Shown here piece after piece: positions 1-11,619 of a stretch of DNA of 64,000 nt; within the stretch, counting starts at the first letter, position 1; the number at the start of each line of letters is the position of its first letter. This stretch comes from Luscinia megarhynchos. Its lineage: Eukaryota; Chordata; Aves; Passeriformes; Turdidae. The translations under genes and the position numbers were made by a program. The stretch covers positions 124,001 to 188,000 of the forward strand of contig JAPFBE010000068.1 in NCBI GenBank assembly GCA_034336665.1. The letters are read 5' to 3'. Under the pieces are notes generated by a model, which saw only the letters and a list, made by a program, of their open reading frames with translations, ran no database searches and was not told where the DNA came from.

Positions 1-2830
1 TCCTGAGGGGAATTGGGGGGATCCTGAGGGAATTTTGGGGGTTCCTGAGGGGGGTTTTGGGGGGTTCCTGAGGGAATTTTTGGGGTTCCTGAGGAGAGTT
101 TGGGGATCCTGAGGGAATTTGGGGTGGTTTGAGGGGGATTTTGGGGTTCTTGAGGGAATTTTTGGGTGTTCCTGAGGGAAATTTTGGGGTTCCTGAGGGA
201 ATTTTGGGGGATTCCTGAGGGGAATTTTGGGGTTCCTGAGGAGATTTTGGGGTTCCTGAGGGAATTTTGGGGTTCCTGAGGAGATTTTGGGGTTCCTGAG
301 GGAATTTTTTGGGGAGATTTTGGGTAATTTTGGGGTTCCTGAGGGGATTTTGGGGTTCCTGAGGAGATTTTTGGGTTCCTGAGGAGATTTTGGGGTTCCT
401 GACGGAATTTTGGGGTTCCTGAGGCGATTTTGGGAATTCCTGAGGAAATTTTGGGGTTCCTGAGGAGATTTTGGGGTTCCTGAGGGAATTTTTTGGGGAG
501 ATTTTGGGTAATTTTGGGGTTCCTGAGGGGATTTTGGGGGTTCCTGAGGAGATTTTTGGGTTCCTGAGGAGATTTTTGGGGTTCCTGACGGAATTTTGGG
601 GTTCCTGAGGCGATTTTGGGAATTCCTGAGGAAATTTTGGGGTTCCTGAGGAGATTTTGGGATTCCTGAGGGAATTTTTTGGGGAGATTTTGGGTAATTT
701 GGGGGTTCCTGAGGGAATTTTTTGGGGAGATTTGAGCGATTTTGGGGGACTTGGGGGGTTCTGGGGAAAATTTTGGGATTTTTGTGGAAATTTTGGGATT
801 TTTAGTGGAAATTTTGGGGAGATTTTGGGAAATTTGGGGATTTTTGGGTAATTCTGAGAAAATTTTGGGAGAAATTTGAGGAGATTTTGAGATTTTTGTG
901 GGGTCCTGAGGAGATTTTGGGGGAATTTGAGGAGATTTTGGGATTTTTCTGGAATCCTGAGGGAATTTTGGGGAATTTTGGGATTTTTGGGGAATCCTGA
1001 GAAGATGTTAGGGGAAATTTGAGAAGATTTTGGGATTTTTGTGGAGTCCTGAGGGGATTTTTGGGGAATTTGGGGAATTTTGTGGAATCCTCAGGGGATT
1101 TTGGGAGGAATTTGGGATTTTTTTTGGCATCTGAAGGGGATTTTGGGGAAATTTTGAAGAATTTTGGGGTTTCTGGGGAAATCTTGAGGGGATTTTGGGG
1201 GATTTGGGGGATTTTTGGGGAGTCCTGAGAAGATTTTAGGAGAAATTTGAGGAGATTTTGGGAATTTTTGGGGAATCTTGAGGAGATTTTGGGAGGAATT
1301 TGAGAAGATTTTGGGATTTTTGTGGAGTCCTGAGGGGATTTTGGGTGGATTTTGGGGTTTTTGGGGGGTCCTGAGAAAATTTTAGGAGAAATTTGAGGAG
1401 ATTTTGGGATTCTTGGGGAATTTGTGGATTTTTGGGGAATCCTCAGGGGATTTTGGGAGGAATTTGGGATTTTATTTGGCATCTTAAGGGAATTTTTGGG
1501 GAATTTGGGTTTTTTTGGGGGAATCCTGAGGGGAATTTGTGGATTTTTGGGGAAGCCTGAGAAAATTTTAGGAGAAATTTGGGGAGATTTTGGAATTTTT
1601 GTGGAATCCTGAAGGGATTTTGGGGGAATTTGAGGAGATTTTGGGATTTTTGTGGAATCCTGAGGAGATTTTGGGGGAATTTGAGGAGAATTTGGGATTT
1701 TTGTCATGCCCTGAGTGGATTTTGGGGTGGTTTTGGGGGATTTTTGGGTTTTTGTGGTGAACTGAGGCAATTTTGGGGGACCCTGTAGAGACTTTGGGCA
1801 GATTTTGGGACATTGGGAATTTTTGAGGGGTGAATTTTGGGGGTTTTGGGGCATTTTTTGGGATGAATTTGGGTTTTCTGAGTGGATTTGGGTTTTTTTG
1901 GGGTGGATTTGGGTTTTTTTTGGGTAAATTTGGGATTTTTTGGGTGAATTTGGGGTTTTTAGGTGAATTTGGGTTTTTTGGGTGGATTTTGGATTCTGTT
2001 TTGGAGGATTTGGGGTAGTTTTGGTGGATTTGGGGTTTTTTAGGTGAATTTGGGGTTTTTGGGGTATCTTTTTGGTGCATTTGGGTTTTCAAGTGACTCT
2101 GTGGGCTTTTGAGGGTGAATTTGGGGATTTTTGGGTATTTTTGGGGTGGACCTGGGCTTTTTAGGGGTGAATTTGGGGTTTGTTTGGGGTGGGTTTGGGA
2201 TTTTTTGGATGAATTTGGGTTTTTTTGGTTATTTTTTGAGTGGATTTGGGGTTTTTTGGAAAAATTTGGGGATTTTTGGGGTGGATTTGGTGTTTTTGGG
2301 ATGAATTTGGGGATTTTTGGGGATTTTTGGGGTTGATTTGGGGTTTTTTGGGGTGGATTTGGGATTTTTGTGTGAATTTGGGTTTTTTTGTGTGAATTTG
2401 GGTTTTTTGGGTGGATTTTGGATATTGTTTGGGAGGATTTGGGGATTTTTGGGGTGGATTTGGGGTTTTTTTGGATGAATTTGGGGATTTTGGGGGATTT
2501 TTTGGGTGAATTTGGGACTTTTTGGGTTGAATTTGGGTGTTTATGGGCGAATTTGGGTTTTTGGGGTGGATTTTGGATATTGTTTGCGAGGATTTGGGGT
2601 ATTTTTTGTGGATTTGGGGTTTTTTAGGTGAATTTGGTTTTTTTGGGTATTTTTTCGGTGCGTTTGGGTTTTTTTGGAGTGAATTTGGGAGTTTTTGGGT
2701 AGTTTTTGGGATGAATTTGGGGATGTTTTGGGGGTGGATTTGGGGTTTTTTGGGTAAATTTGGGGATTTTTGGGGTGAATTTGGGGATTTTTGGATGAAT
2801 TTGGGTTTTTTGGGGTATTTTTGGTGGGTT
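1..2830. repeat. GT-rich intronic tandem repeat (TTCCTGAGG / GGGATTTTGGGG words)
   Basis: Upstream intron of the KMT2B-like gene, end to end tandem repeat. Positions 1-1800 are built on CCTGAGG plus GGAATTTTGGGG words in units of roughly 20-25 bp, with larger duplicates: a block around 300-480 recurs around 480-660. Positions 1830-2830 change to GGATTTGGGTTTTT units. No exon-like island is visible. Open frames on both strands here are low-complexity by-products. Confidence 0.9.
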
Positions 2831-2839
2831 CAGGGTTTC

Positions 2840-3195
2840 TCAGGTGGGAGGGGGCGTGGCTAAGGGAGGGGGCGTGGCCCAAGAAGGGGCGTGGCTCCGG
2901 GGAAGGGGCGTGGCTACACAGATGTGGCTCTGAAGGGGGCGTGGCCGCGGAGGGGGCGTGGGTTCACGCGCGTGGCTCCGTGGGCGTGGCTCCAGGAAAG
3001 GGCGTGGCTCCGTGGGCGTGGCTCCGTGGGCGTGGCTCCAGGAGGGGGCGTGGCTATGTGGGCGTGGCCGCGAAGGGGGCGTGGCTTTACGGGCGTGGCT
3101 CTGGGAGGGGGCGTGGCTCCGGGGGGCGTGGCTCCGGGAAAGGGCGTGGCTCTGTGGGCGTGGCTTCAGGATGGGGGCGTGGCCGCCGCTGACCC
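2840..3195. repeat. GGGCGTGGC minisatellite next to exon 2-like acceptor
   Basis: Roughly 20 copies of GGGCGTGGC or GGGCGTGGCTCC at variable spacing in about 350 bp, ending about 20 bp before the acceptor at 3213. GGGCGTGG/CCACGCCC is a KLF/Sp-type GC/CACCC-box word, so this could bind such factors; that is inference. The same word dominates a second array at 46600-47620. Confidence 0.85.
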
Positions 3196-3213
3196 CGCCC
3201 CTCCCCCCTTTAG

Positions 3214-3280
3214 GAGGAGTTCCGGGGGTTCCTCCCCGAGGAGCTGGAGATGCCCCTCCCCCCACGGCGCTCCCGCAGAG
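3214..3280 (+). CDS. KMT2B: KMT2B exon 2-like: N-terminal EEFRGF motif
   Basis: A CCCCCCTTTAG acceptor precedes and a GTCAGT donor follows this 67-nt island. Frame 1 reads EEFRGFLPEELEMPLPPRRS, matching the N-terminal acidic motif of KMT2B (human EEEFQGFHSDEDV...). This disordered N-terminal part lies before the AT hooks. The island is the only non-repetitive sequence between the GGGCGTGGC array and the CA-rich intron, which supports it being an exon. Only EEF-x-GF is strongly diagnostic. Confidence 0.62.
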
Positions 3281-5465
3281 GTCAGTCCCAAAATCCCCCA
3301 AAATTGTCCTAAATCACCCAAAACGACCCCAAAATTGTCCTAAATTATCCCTAAAATTGTCTTGAGTTACCCAAAATTATCATCAATCACCCCAAATCCC
3401 CCAAAAATCCCCCAAAATCTCCCCTAAATATCCCCAAAATCTCCCAAAATCCCCCCAAATCCCCCAAAATATCTCAAATCCCCCAAAATCTCCCAAAAAT
3501 CCCCCCAAATCCCCCTAAAAATATCTCAAATCCCCCAAAAATCTCCCAAAAATCCCCCAAATTCTTCCAAAATTCTCCCAAAATTTCCCAAAATTTCCCA
3601 AAATTTCCCAAAATCCCCCAAAAATCCCCTAAAATAATCCCAAAATTCCCCAAAAACCCCCAAAATTCCCCCTAAATCCCCCAAAAATCCCCCAAAAAAT
3701 CTCCAAAACCCCCAAATTCTTCCAAAAATTCCCTCAAAATTTCCCAAAATTTTCGCGAAAATCCCCCAAAATCCCCCTAAATTTCTCCAAATCCCCCCAA
3801 AATCCCCCAGTCACCTTAAAATTATCATAAATTATCCAAAATTGTCCTAAAATTCCCCAAAAATTGACCCCAATTTCCTAAAATTCCCCCAAAATCCCCC
3901 AAGTCCCCTAAAATATCTCCTGAATCTCCCCAAATCTCCCCAAAATCCCCCCAAAAATATCTCAAATCCCCCTAAAATCTACCAAAATCCGCCAAATTTT
4001 TTCCAAAATTCCCCCAAAATTTCCCCAAAATCCCCAAAATTTCCCTAAAATCCCCTAAAATCCCCTAAAATAATCCCCCAAAATTCCCCTAAAACCCCCC
4101 AAAATTCCTCCTCAAAATCCCCCAAAATCCCCCCAAAAGTCTCCAAAACTCCCCAAATTCTTCCAAAATTCCCTCAAAATTTCCCAAAATTTCCCAAAAC
4201 CTCCCAAAATCCCCCAAAATCCCCCCAAATATCCCCAAAATCCCCCCAAAAATCCCCAAAAATCCCCTAAAATTTCCCCTAAAATCCCCAAAAATCCCTC
4301 AAAATCCCCCAAATTCCCCCAAAATTCCCCCAAATTCCCCAAAATTTCCCAAAAATCCCCTAAACTCATCTCAAAAATTCCTCCAAAACCCCCCTAAAAT
4401 TCTCCCCAAAAACCCCCAAAAATCCCCCCAAATATCCCCCAAAATCTTCCAAACTCCCCCAAAATTCCCCAAAAATTCTTCAAAAATTCTCAAAATCTCC
4501 CAAATTCCTCCAAAATCCCCACAAAATTCCCCAAAATTTCCCAAAATTCCCAAAATCCCCTAAAATGATCCCAAAATTCCTCCAAAACCCCCAAAATCCC
4601 CCCTAATATCCCCCCAAATCTTCCAAACTCCCCCAAAATTCCCCAAAATTGCTCCAAAAATCCCCAAAATCTCCCAGATTCTTTCAAAATCTCCCAAATT
4701 TCCCCCAAAATTCAGCCAAATCGCTTCAAAATCATCCCAAAATTCCCTCCAAAACCCCTAAAATCCCCCAAAATTCCCTAAAATTTCCCCAAATTCCCTC
4801 CCAAAATCCCCCAAAAATACCCAAAATTACCCAAAATTACCTAAAATTTCCCAAAACCCCCTAAAATCCTCCCAAAATTCCCTCAAAAATCTCTAAAATC
4901 TCCCCAAAATCCCCCAAAATGCTCCCAAAATTCCCTCAAATTCTCACCTAAAAATCCCCCCTAAAAATCCCCTAAAATTCCCCCAAAATTCCCCCAAAAT
5001 CCCCAAAATCCCCCAAAATCCTCCCAAAATTCCCCCAAAACCCCCAAAATTCCCCAAAATTTCCCAAAATCCCCCAAAATCCTCCCTAAATTCCCCCAAA
5101 TATCCCCAAAATTCCCGCAAATATCCCCCAAAATTCCCTAAAATTCCCCAAATTCCCTCAAATTCCTCCCAAAATCCCCCCAAAATTCCCCAAAATTACC
5201 CAAAAATTTTCCAAAATCTCCCAAAATCTCCCAAAATCTCCTCAAAATTCCCCAAAATCCCTCGGAATTTTCAAAATTCCCCCAAATTCTCCCAAAATCC
5301 CTAAAAATCCCCAAAATTCCCCAAAATTCCTAGAATTCCCCAAATTCTCCCAAAAATCCCCCAAATTCCCCAAAATCCCCCTAAAAATCCTCCCAAAAAT
5401 TCCCTAAAATTTCCCCAAATTCCCCCCAAATCTTCCAAAATTCCCAAAATTCCCCCAAATCCTGA
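3281..5465. repeat. CA-rich intronic repeat, complementary to the upstream GT-rich array
   Basis: About 2.2 kb of CCCAAAATCCCCCAAATT words with no clear fixed unit. Base composition flips from G+T before exon 2 to C+A after it. The reverse complement reads GGGGATTTTGGGAATT, the same words as positions 1-1800. No exon-like island seen. Confidence 0.9.
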
Positions 5466-5489
5466 CTGCTCTCTCCTCCCCCTGAGGTT

Positions 5490-5710
5490 CAGCCTCCCCC
5501 GGCATGGGGCGTGGCCTCCGCCCTCGCCCTGCCCCCTGTCTCAGCCCTGCCCTCCCACGCGCCAGCAGTGGGGGCGGGCCTGGCGCGGGGGCGGGGCCGG
5601 GGCGGGCAGGGCGCAGGCGCTGGCGGCGCGGCCAATCCAGGGCGGGGGGCGGGCCCGGGCCACGCCCCCCGCGGGAGGGGGCGGGGCCGCCCCGGAAACC
5701 GCCCGCGAGA
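5490..5710. promoter_or_regulatory. CpG-rich island with GC boxes and a CCAAT box; possible AT-hook-like coding segment
   Basis: This island breaks the repeat pattern. It holds several GGGGCGGGGC GC boxes, GGCCAATCC (CCAAT/NF-Y type) and GCGCAGGCGC (close to an NRF1 site), as in CpG-island promoters. One + frame reads APRGRGRGRPGNRPREPKF, which resembles an AT-hook region; human KMT2B has AT hooks between exon 2 and the TFRW motif. It may therefore be a remnant of exon 3 coding sequence, an internal promoter, or both. No convincing pair of splice sites was found. Confidence 0.3.
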
Positions 5711-7010
5711 GCCCAAATTCCACCCGGGACACCCCAAAAACCGCCTGGGACGGCCCGAAATTAACGGGGGACACCCCAAATTCCACCCGGGACAACCCGA
5801 AATTAACGGGGGACAGCCCGAAATTAACGGGGGACAGCGCGAAATACACCCGGGACAGCCCGAAATTAACGGGGGACACCCCAAATCTAACCCGGGACAG
5901 GCCAAAATTCACCTGGGAGACCCCTAAATTCCACCCGGGACAGCCCGGAAATTAACTGGGAGGACAGCCCAAAAACCGCCCGGGACACCCCAAATTCCAG
6001 CTGGGACAACCCAAATCTAACCGGGGACAGCCCAAATTTCACCCGGGACAGCCTAAAAACCGCCCGGGACAGCCCAAAATTAACGTGGGACAGCCCGAAA
6101 TTAACGGGGGACAGCCCAAAAACCGCCCGGGACACCCCAAATTCCACCCGGGTCAGCCCGAAATTAACGGGGGACAGCCCAAATTCCACCCGGGACAGCC
6201 CGAATAGAACCGGGGACAGCCCGAAATTAACGGGGGACAGCCCAGATCTAACCGGGGACACCCCGAATTCTGCCTGGGACAGCCTAAATTCCACCCGGGA
6301 CACCCCGAAATTAACGGCGGGCAGCCCAAAATTCCCCCGGGACAGCCCAAAATTAACGGGGGATACCCCAAATCTAACCCGGGACAGCCCAAAAACCGCC
6401 CGGGACAGCCCAAATAGAACCGGGGACAGCCCGAAATTAACGGGGGCAGCCCAAAATTAACGGGGGACAGCGCGAAATACACCCGGGACACCCCAAAATT
6501 CACCCGGGACAGCCCAAATTCCACCCGGGACAGCCCGAAATTAACGGGGGACAGTCCAAATCTGACCGGGGGACGCCCCAAATTCCATCCGGGACACCCC
6601 CAAATTCACCCGGGACAGCTTAAATGTAACTGGGGACAGCTCAAATTCCACCCGGGACACCCCACATTCCACCTGGGACACCCCCAAAATTAACGGGGAC
6701 AGCCCAAATCTGACCGGGGACACCCCAAAAAGCGCCCGGGACACCCCCAAATCTAACCGGGGGCAGCCTGAAATTAACGGGGACACCCCAAAATTAACGG
6801 GGGGCACCCGAAATGTAACCTGGGACACCCCAAATTCCACCCGGGGCACCCAAAATGTAACCTGGGACACCCCAAATGTAGCCGGGGACACCCCAAATTC
6901 CACCTGGGACACCCCAAATTCCACCCGGGGCTCCCCGAAATTAACCCAGGACACCCCAAATTCCACTCGTGACACCCCGAAATCCATCCGGGACCCCCAA
7001 AATTCCACTT
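5705..7010. repeat. 18-19 bp minisatellite, CCCGGGACAGCCCAAATT type
   Basis: About 70 units alternating two families: an ACCCGGGACACCCCAAATTC type and an ATTAACGGGGGACAGCCC type. The array begins right where the CpG-rich island ends (GAGCCCAAATTCCACCCGG), as if seeded from that edge. The units leave long open frames on both strands; I regard these as non-coding. Confidence 0.9.
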
Positions 7011-7250
7011 GGGATCCCCCAAATTCCAGCCGGGAGGGACTTGGGGATATTGGGACACCCGAAAATTCACCCAGGGCCCCCCAAATTCACCCAGGACCCC
7101 CCAAAAATCCACCCTGGGGCCCCCCAAAATCCTCTTGGGACCCCCCCAAAATCCACTCCAGGACCCCCCAAAATCCTCTTGGGACCCCCAAAAATCCACC
7201 TGGGACCCCCAAAATCCCCTGCTGGGCCCCCCAGGCAGCCCCCAGCCCCC
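7010..7250. repeat. Short CA-rich array before exon 3-like acceptor
   Basis: About 15 units of CCCCCCAAAATCCACCTGGGA type, roughly 18-21 bp, ending in a proline-codon-rich, C-rich stretch that serves as the polypyrimidine tract of the acceptor at 7262. Confidence 0.8.
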
Positions 7251-7262
7251 CGCTGTCCCCAG

Positions 7263-9035
7263 GACCCCCCGTGTACCGGAGCCCCCCGCCTCCCCCGCCG
7301 GGCCCCGCCCAGGCCATCCTGCGGGCGCTCACCTTCCGCTGGCGGGGCGCTGACGCCACTGCCGCTCAGTGACGCCATCGGGCGCCGCCACGAGTCGCCT
7401 GCTCGCCTGTGACGTCGTCGGACCCGCCTGTGGTGTCATCAAGCCAGCCTGTGACGTCATCAAACCAGCCTGTGACGTCATCAAGCCAGCCTGTGATGTC
7501 ATCGGACCTGCCTGTGGTGCCAACAAATCAGCTAGTGATGTCACCAGACCCGCCTGTGATGTCATCAGACCCACTTGTGATGTCACCAGCCCTGACTGTG
7601 ACGTCATCAAACCGGCCTGTGATGTCATCCGAAGCCTGTGATGTCATCAAACCAGCTTATGACATCATCAGACCCGCCTGTGGCTCTAACAAATCACCTA
7701 GTGACGTCACCAGGCCGACCTGTGACGTCACCAGACCCGCCTGTGATGCCATCAGACCCGCCTGTGACGTCACCAAACCCACTTGTGATGTCATCAATTT
7801 GGCCTGTGATGTCGTCAGACCAGATGGTGATGTCATCAGACGAGACTATGATGTCACCGAGCCAGCCCGTGATGTCATCAAGTCGTCCTGTGATGTCACT
7901 GACCCTGCCTGTGACGTCACCAAGCCACCCTGTGACGTCACCAAGCCACCCTGTGATGTCACCAAGTCCGCCTGTGGCGCTGTGAGACCCGGGTGTGACG
8001 TCACTGACCCTGCCCGTGACGTCATCAACGCTGCTTGCGACGTCAGCCTTCCCGCCTGTGACGTCATCAGCGCCGGCTGTGACGTCAGAGCCGCATGTGA
8101 CGTCATCAAGCCGCAGCCCCACGTCGCCGCCCCCATCCGTGACGTCATCAACGGAGCCGAGGACGCCGCGTCCCACGGCGATGACGTCATCAACGGCGGC
8201 GACGTCACTCTCAGGGACGGCGGTGACGTCATCGAGAGGCGCCGTGACGTCATCAGGGACCACGGCGGGACCCCCGGTGACCCCCACGTGACCTTTGACC
8301 CCGCCCACGTGACCCCTGGAGCCACGCCCATGTGACTTTAAGCCCTCCCATGTGACCATTGGCCACGCCCCACGTGGCTCCGAGCCCCGCCCACGTGACC
8401 CTTGGTCACGCCCACGCGACTCCAAGCCCCGCCACGCGACCATTGGCCACGCCCACGTGGCTCTGAGCCCCTACCACGTGAGCCTTGACCCCACCCACGT
8501 GACTCCAGGCCCCTCCCACCTGACCCTTGATCACGCCCACGTGACCCTTGACCACTCCCACGCGACTTCAAGCCCCTTACCACGTGACCCTCGGTCCCAC
8601 CCACGTGGCTCCTCGGCCCCTCGCCTCGCTGCGGACTCCGCTGGGACTCTGGCTGCCCTGCCCGTGACCTTGGCTGGCCCCGCCCGGCCCCGCCCCCCGC
8701 GGGCCCCGCCCTCCCGGCCCCTGCCCCTCCTGCCGCTGCCGCCGCCTGCGCCCGCTCGCCCCCAGGCGCCCGCCCCCTGCCCCCCACTTCCGCCCCCGGC
8801 CCCGCCCATTTCCGGCCACAACCACCTCGCGCGGCCTGCCGGAAGTGACATCACCGAATCCGGAAGTGTCACCGCCGAACCCGGAAGTGACCCTCGCCGA
8901 AACCGGAAGTGCCGCCGCCGCAACAGGAAGCGCGCCACGGGGAGCCGGATGACGTCACAGCGGGCTGGATGACGTCACTGGCTGTCTCGACCTGCTGAGT
9001 GCACTGCTGCAGCTGAGCCGGATCGAGCAAGCAGG
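7263..9035 (+). CDS. KMT2B: KMT2B exon 3-like region (TFRW motif to QLSRIEQ helix), interrupted by arrays
   Basis: After a GCTGTCCCCAG acceptor the sequence reads VYRSPPPPPPGPAQ then AILRALTFRWRG; KMT2A and KMT2B both have SILREPTFRWTS here. At the far end, near 8986-9033, CLDLLSALLQLSRIEQA matches the family helix (human KMT2B FSLLKRAKVQLFKIDQQ), followed by a possible donor GTGGGC at 9036. In mammals both motifs lie in the single large exon 3. Here they are separated by CRE, E-box and ETS word arrays (7390-8960) and a proline-rich GC stretch (8640-8830). A TGA follows TFRW in frame at about 7370, so either indels are present or the array splits the old exon as a new intron. The APQFTPSEAH motif expected after TFRW was not found. 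Confidence 0.45.
7390..8290. repeat. 21-bp minisatellite carrying CRE (TGACGTCA) words
   Basis: About 40 tandem units of CCTGTGACGTCATCAAACCAG type, mostly 21 bp. At least 15 contain the perfect palindromic cAMP-response element TGACGTCA and about as many carry the one-base variant TGATGTCA. Because 21 is a multiple of three, frames stay open for hundreds of bases (one + frame is Ser/Thr/Pro-rich, another Cys/Asp/Val-rich). The array starts 40-60 bp after the TFRW codons. CREs bind CREB/ATF proteins; function here is inference. Confidence 0.93.
8280..8630. repeat. E-box (CACGTG) array
   Basis: The CRE array passes directly into units of GCCCACGTGACCCTTGA type, about 20-30 bp, with about ten perfect CACGTG E-boxes, most as CCACGTGAC or CCACGTGGC. 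CACGTG is the core of USF, MYC/MAX and TFE/MITF sites. The change of word without a gap suggests one array that drifted from GTGACGTCA to CACGTGAC. Confidence 0.9.
8838..8965. repeat. ETS (CCGGAAGTG) array with two CREs
   Basis: Four CCGGAAGTG units at 21-22 bp spacing, a CAGGAAGCG variant, then two GGATGACGTCAC units. CCGGAAGTG is the consensus for ETS/GABP. One + frame reads PEVTSPNPEVSPPNPEV, so the repeat could also be coding within exon 3. The 21-bp period matches the CRE array, pointing to common origin. Confidence 0.85.
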
Positions 9036-9039
9036 GTGG

Positions 9040-11600
9040 GCGGGGCTTGATGGGAATTGGGAAATTTGGGAAAAATTGGGAAATTTTGGGAAATTTGGGG
9101 GAAATCTGGGAAAATTTGGGGGAAATTTCGGGGAATTTGAGGAAATTTGGGGAAATTTGGGGAAATTGGGGGAAATTTGGGGGAAATTTGGGAAATTTGG
9201 GGAAAATTTGGGGAAACTTGGGAAAGTTTGAGTTAAATTTGGGAAATTTGGGGAAACTTGGGGGAAATTTGGGAAAACTTGGGAAAGTTTGGGTTAAATT
9301 TGGGAAATTTGGGAAAATTTGGGGAAATTTGGGGAAATTGGGGGAAATTTGGGGGAAATTTGAGGAAATTTGGGGGAAATTTGGGAAAATTGGGAAAATT
9401 TGGGGAAATTTGGGGAAATTTGGGGGAAATTTGGGGGAAGTTTGGGGAAATTTGGGAAAATTTGGGTTAAATTTGGGATATTTTGGGAAAATTTGGGAAA
9501 ATTGGGGTTAAATTTGGGAAATTTGGGAAAATTTGGGAAATTTGGGAAAATTTTGGGAAATTTGGGGAAATTGGGGAAATTTGGGGGAATTTTAGGGGAA
9601 TTTTGGATGCATTTGGGGAACTTGGAGGAGTTTTAGGGGAATTTTGGGAAAATTTTGGGAAATTTTTAGGAATTTTGGTTACTTTTGGGTGGATTTTGGT
9701 GGTTTAGGGGAATTTCAGTGGAATTTTGGGGAATTTTTGGGAAATTCTGGGACTTTGGGGGAATTTTAGGGAATTTTGGTGAACTTCCAGGAATATTGGA
9801 TGGATTCGGGAAAATTTGGGGGATTTTTGGAGAATTTGGGGGAATTTTTGGGGAATTTTGGTGAATTTTTGGGGAGAATTTGGGAAATTTTGGGGATTTG
9901 GGGAAATTTTAGGGAATTTTGGATGGATTTTGAGAATTTGGAGGAGTTTTTGGGGAATTTTGGTGAATTTTGGGGAACTTTTGGGAGATTTTGGGAATTT
10001 GGGAATTTTAGGGAATTTTAGTGAAATTTTGGCCATTTGGGGAAATTTTAAGGAATTTTGGATAAATTTGGGGAATTTGAAGGAGCTTTAGAAGAATTTT
10101 GGGGAATTTCCAGGAATTTTTGGGAAATTTTGGGAGTTTGAGGGAATTTTGGGCGGATTTTGGGGAGAATTCGGGAAATTTTGGGGAAATTTTTGGGATT
10201 TGGAAGAATTTTCGGGAATTTTGGATGGATTTGGGGAATTTGGAGGAATTTTAGGGAATTTTAGGGAAATTTGGGGAATTTTGGGGAATTTTCAGGAATT
10301 TTGGGGAATTTTGAGCGGATTTTGGTAATTTTGGGGAATTTTAGTGGAATTTTGGAGAATTTGAGGGAATTTTTGGGGAGTTTTGGGGAATTTTGGGGAA
10401 TTTTGGGGATTTGGGGAAATTTTTGGGAATTTTGGATGGATTTGGGGAATTTGGAGGAGTTTTAGGGGAATTTGGGGGAATTTTCAGGAATTTTGGGGAA
10501 TTTGAGGGAAATTTTGGGGAGGATTTTGGGGAATTTCAAATGGATTTTGGGGATTTTGGGGAATTTTAGTGGAATTTTTGGGAATTTTAGTGGAATTTTT
10601 GGGAATTTTGAGAAATTTTGGGGGGATTTGGGGGAAATTTGGGGAGGATCTTGCAGAAATTTGGGGAATTTTTTCGGGAATTTCTAAAATTTCGGCGAAA
10701 TTTGGAGGCATTTGTTGGATTTTGGGGAATTTTGGGTGAAATTTGGGAAATTTCTTTGGCGTTTTTGGGAATTTGGGGGATTTTGGGAAAGATTTTGGGA
10801 ATTTTGGGGAATTTTGGGGAGATTTGGGGAATTCTAGGTGGATTTTGGAAATTTTGTGGGGATTTCATGGAGATTTTGGGGGAATTTTTAAAATTTTGGG
10901 AATTTTAGTGGAATTTTGGGGAATTTTGTGGAATTTTGGATGGATTTGGGAAGAGATTTTGCAGTAATTTGGGGATTTTTTTTGGAATTTCTAAAATTTG
11001 GGTGAAATTTTGAGGAATTTGGTGGATTTGGGGAATTTTAGGGGAATTTTTTGGAATTTGGGGCGAATTTTGGGAGAAATTTGGGAAATTTCTTTGGAGT
11101 TTTTGTGAATTTGGGGAGGATTTTGAAGAAATTGGAAATTTTAGTGGAAGTTTTGGGAATTTTAGGGGAATTTTGGGCAATTTTGGGAAATTTGGGGGAA
11201 TTTTAGGGTGATTTTGGAGAAATTTGGGACTTTTTTTTGATATTTGGGAATTTGGGGAGAATTTGTAGAAATTCTGGGCAAGAATTGGGAGAATTTTGGG
11301 AGAATTTTGCTGGAATTTTTGGGAATTGGGATTTGGGAAAATTTTTGGGGAGGTTTTGTCAGAATTTTGGGATTTTTTTGGGAGCTTTTTTTTTCTGGAA
11401 TTTTGGGATTTTTTTGGGAGGATTTTTAGGGATTTGGAATAATTTTGGGAAGGTTTTGGGGAATTTGGGAATTTTTGGGAGGATTTTGGGTGTTTTGGGG
11501 GAGGATTTGGGGATTTTTGGGGGGAATTTTGGGAAAATTTGGAAAATTTTGAGGAATTTTGGGAAATTTTGGAATTTTTTGGGAACCCCAAACTGAGTTT
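9040..11600. repeat. GT-rich intronic repeat, GGGAAATTTGGGG words
   Basis: Starts as a tight GGGAAATTTGGGG array (9050-9600), then loosens to GGAATTTTGGGGAATTT with GGATGGATTT variants. No exon-like island before the acceptor at 11619. Confidence 0.9.
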
Positions 11601-11619
11601 TCCCCTCCCCCCTCCCCAG

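Noticed and set aside
7409..8335. 308-codon frame over the CRE array as a separate Ser/Thr/Pro-rich gene
   Set aside because: No start context, terminator or homologue. It may be part of exon 3 but not an independent gene.
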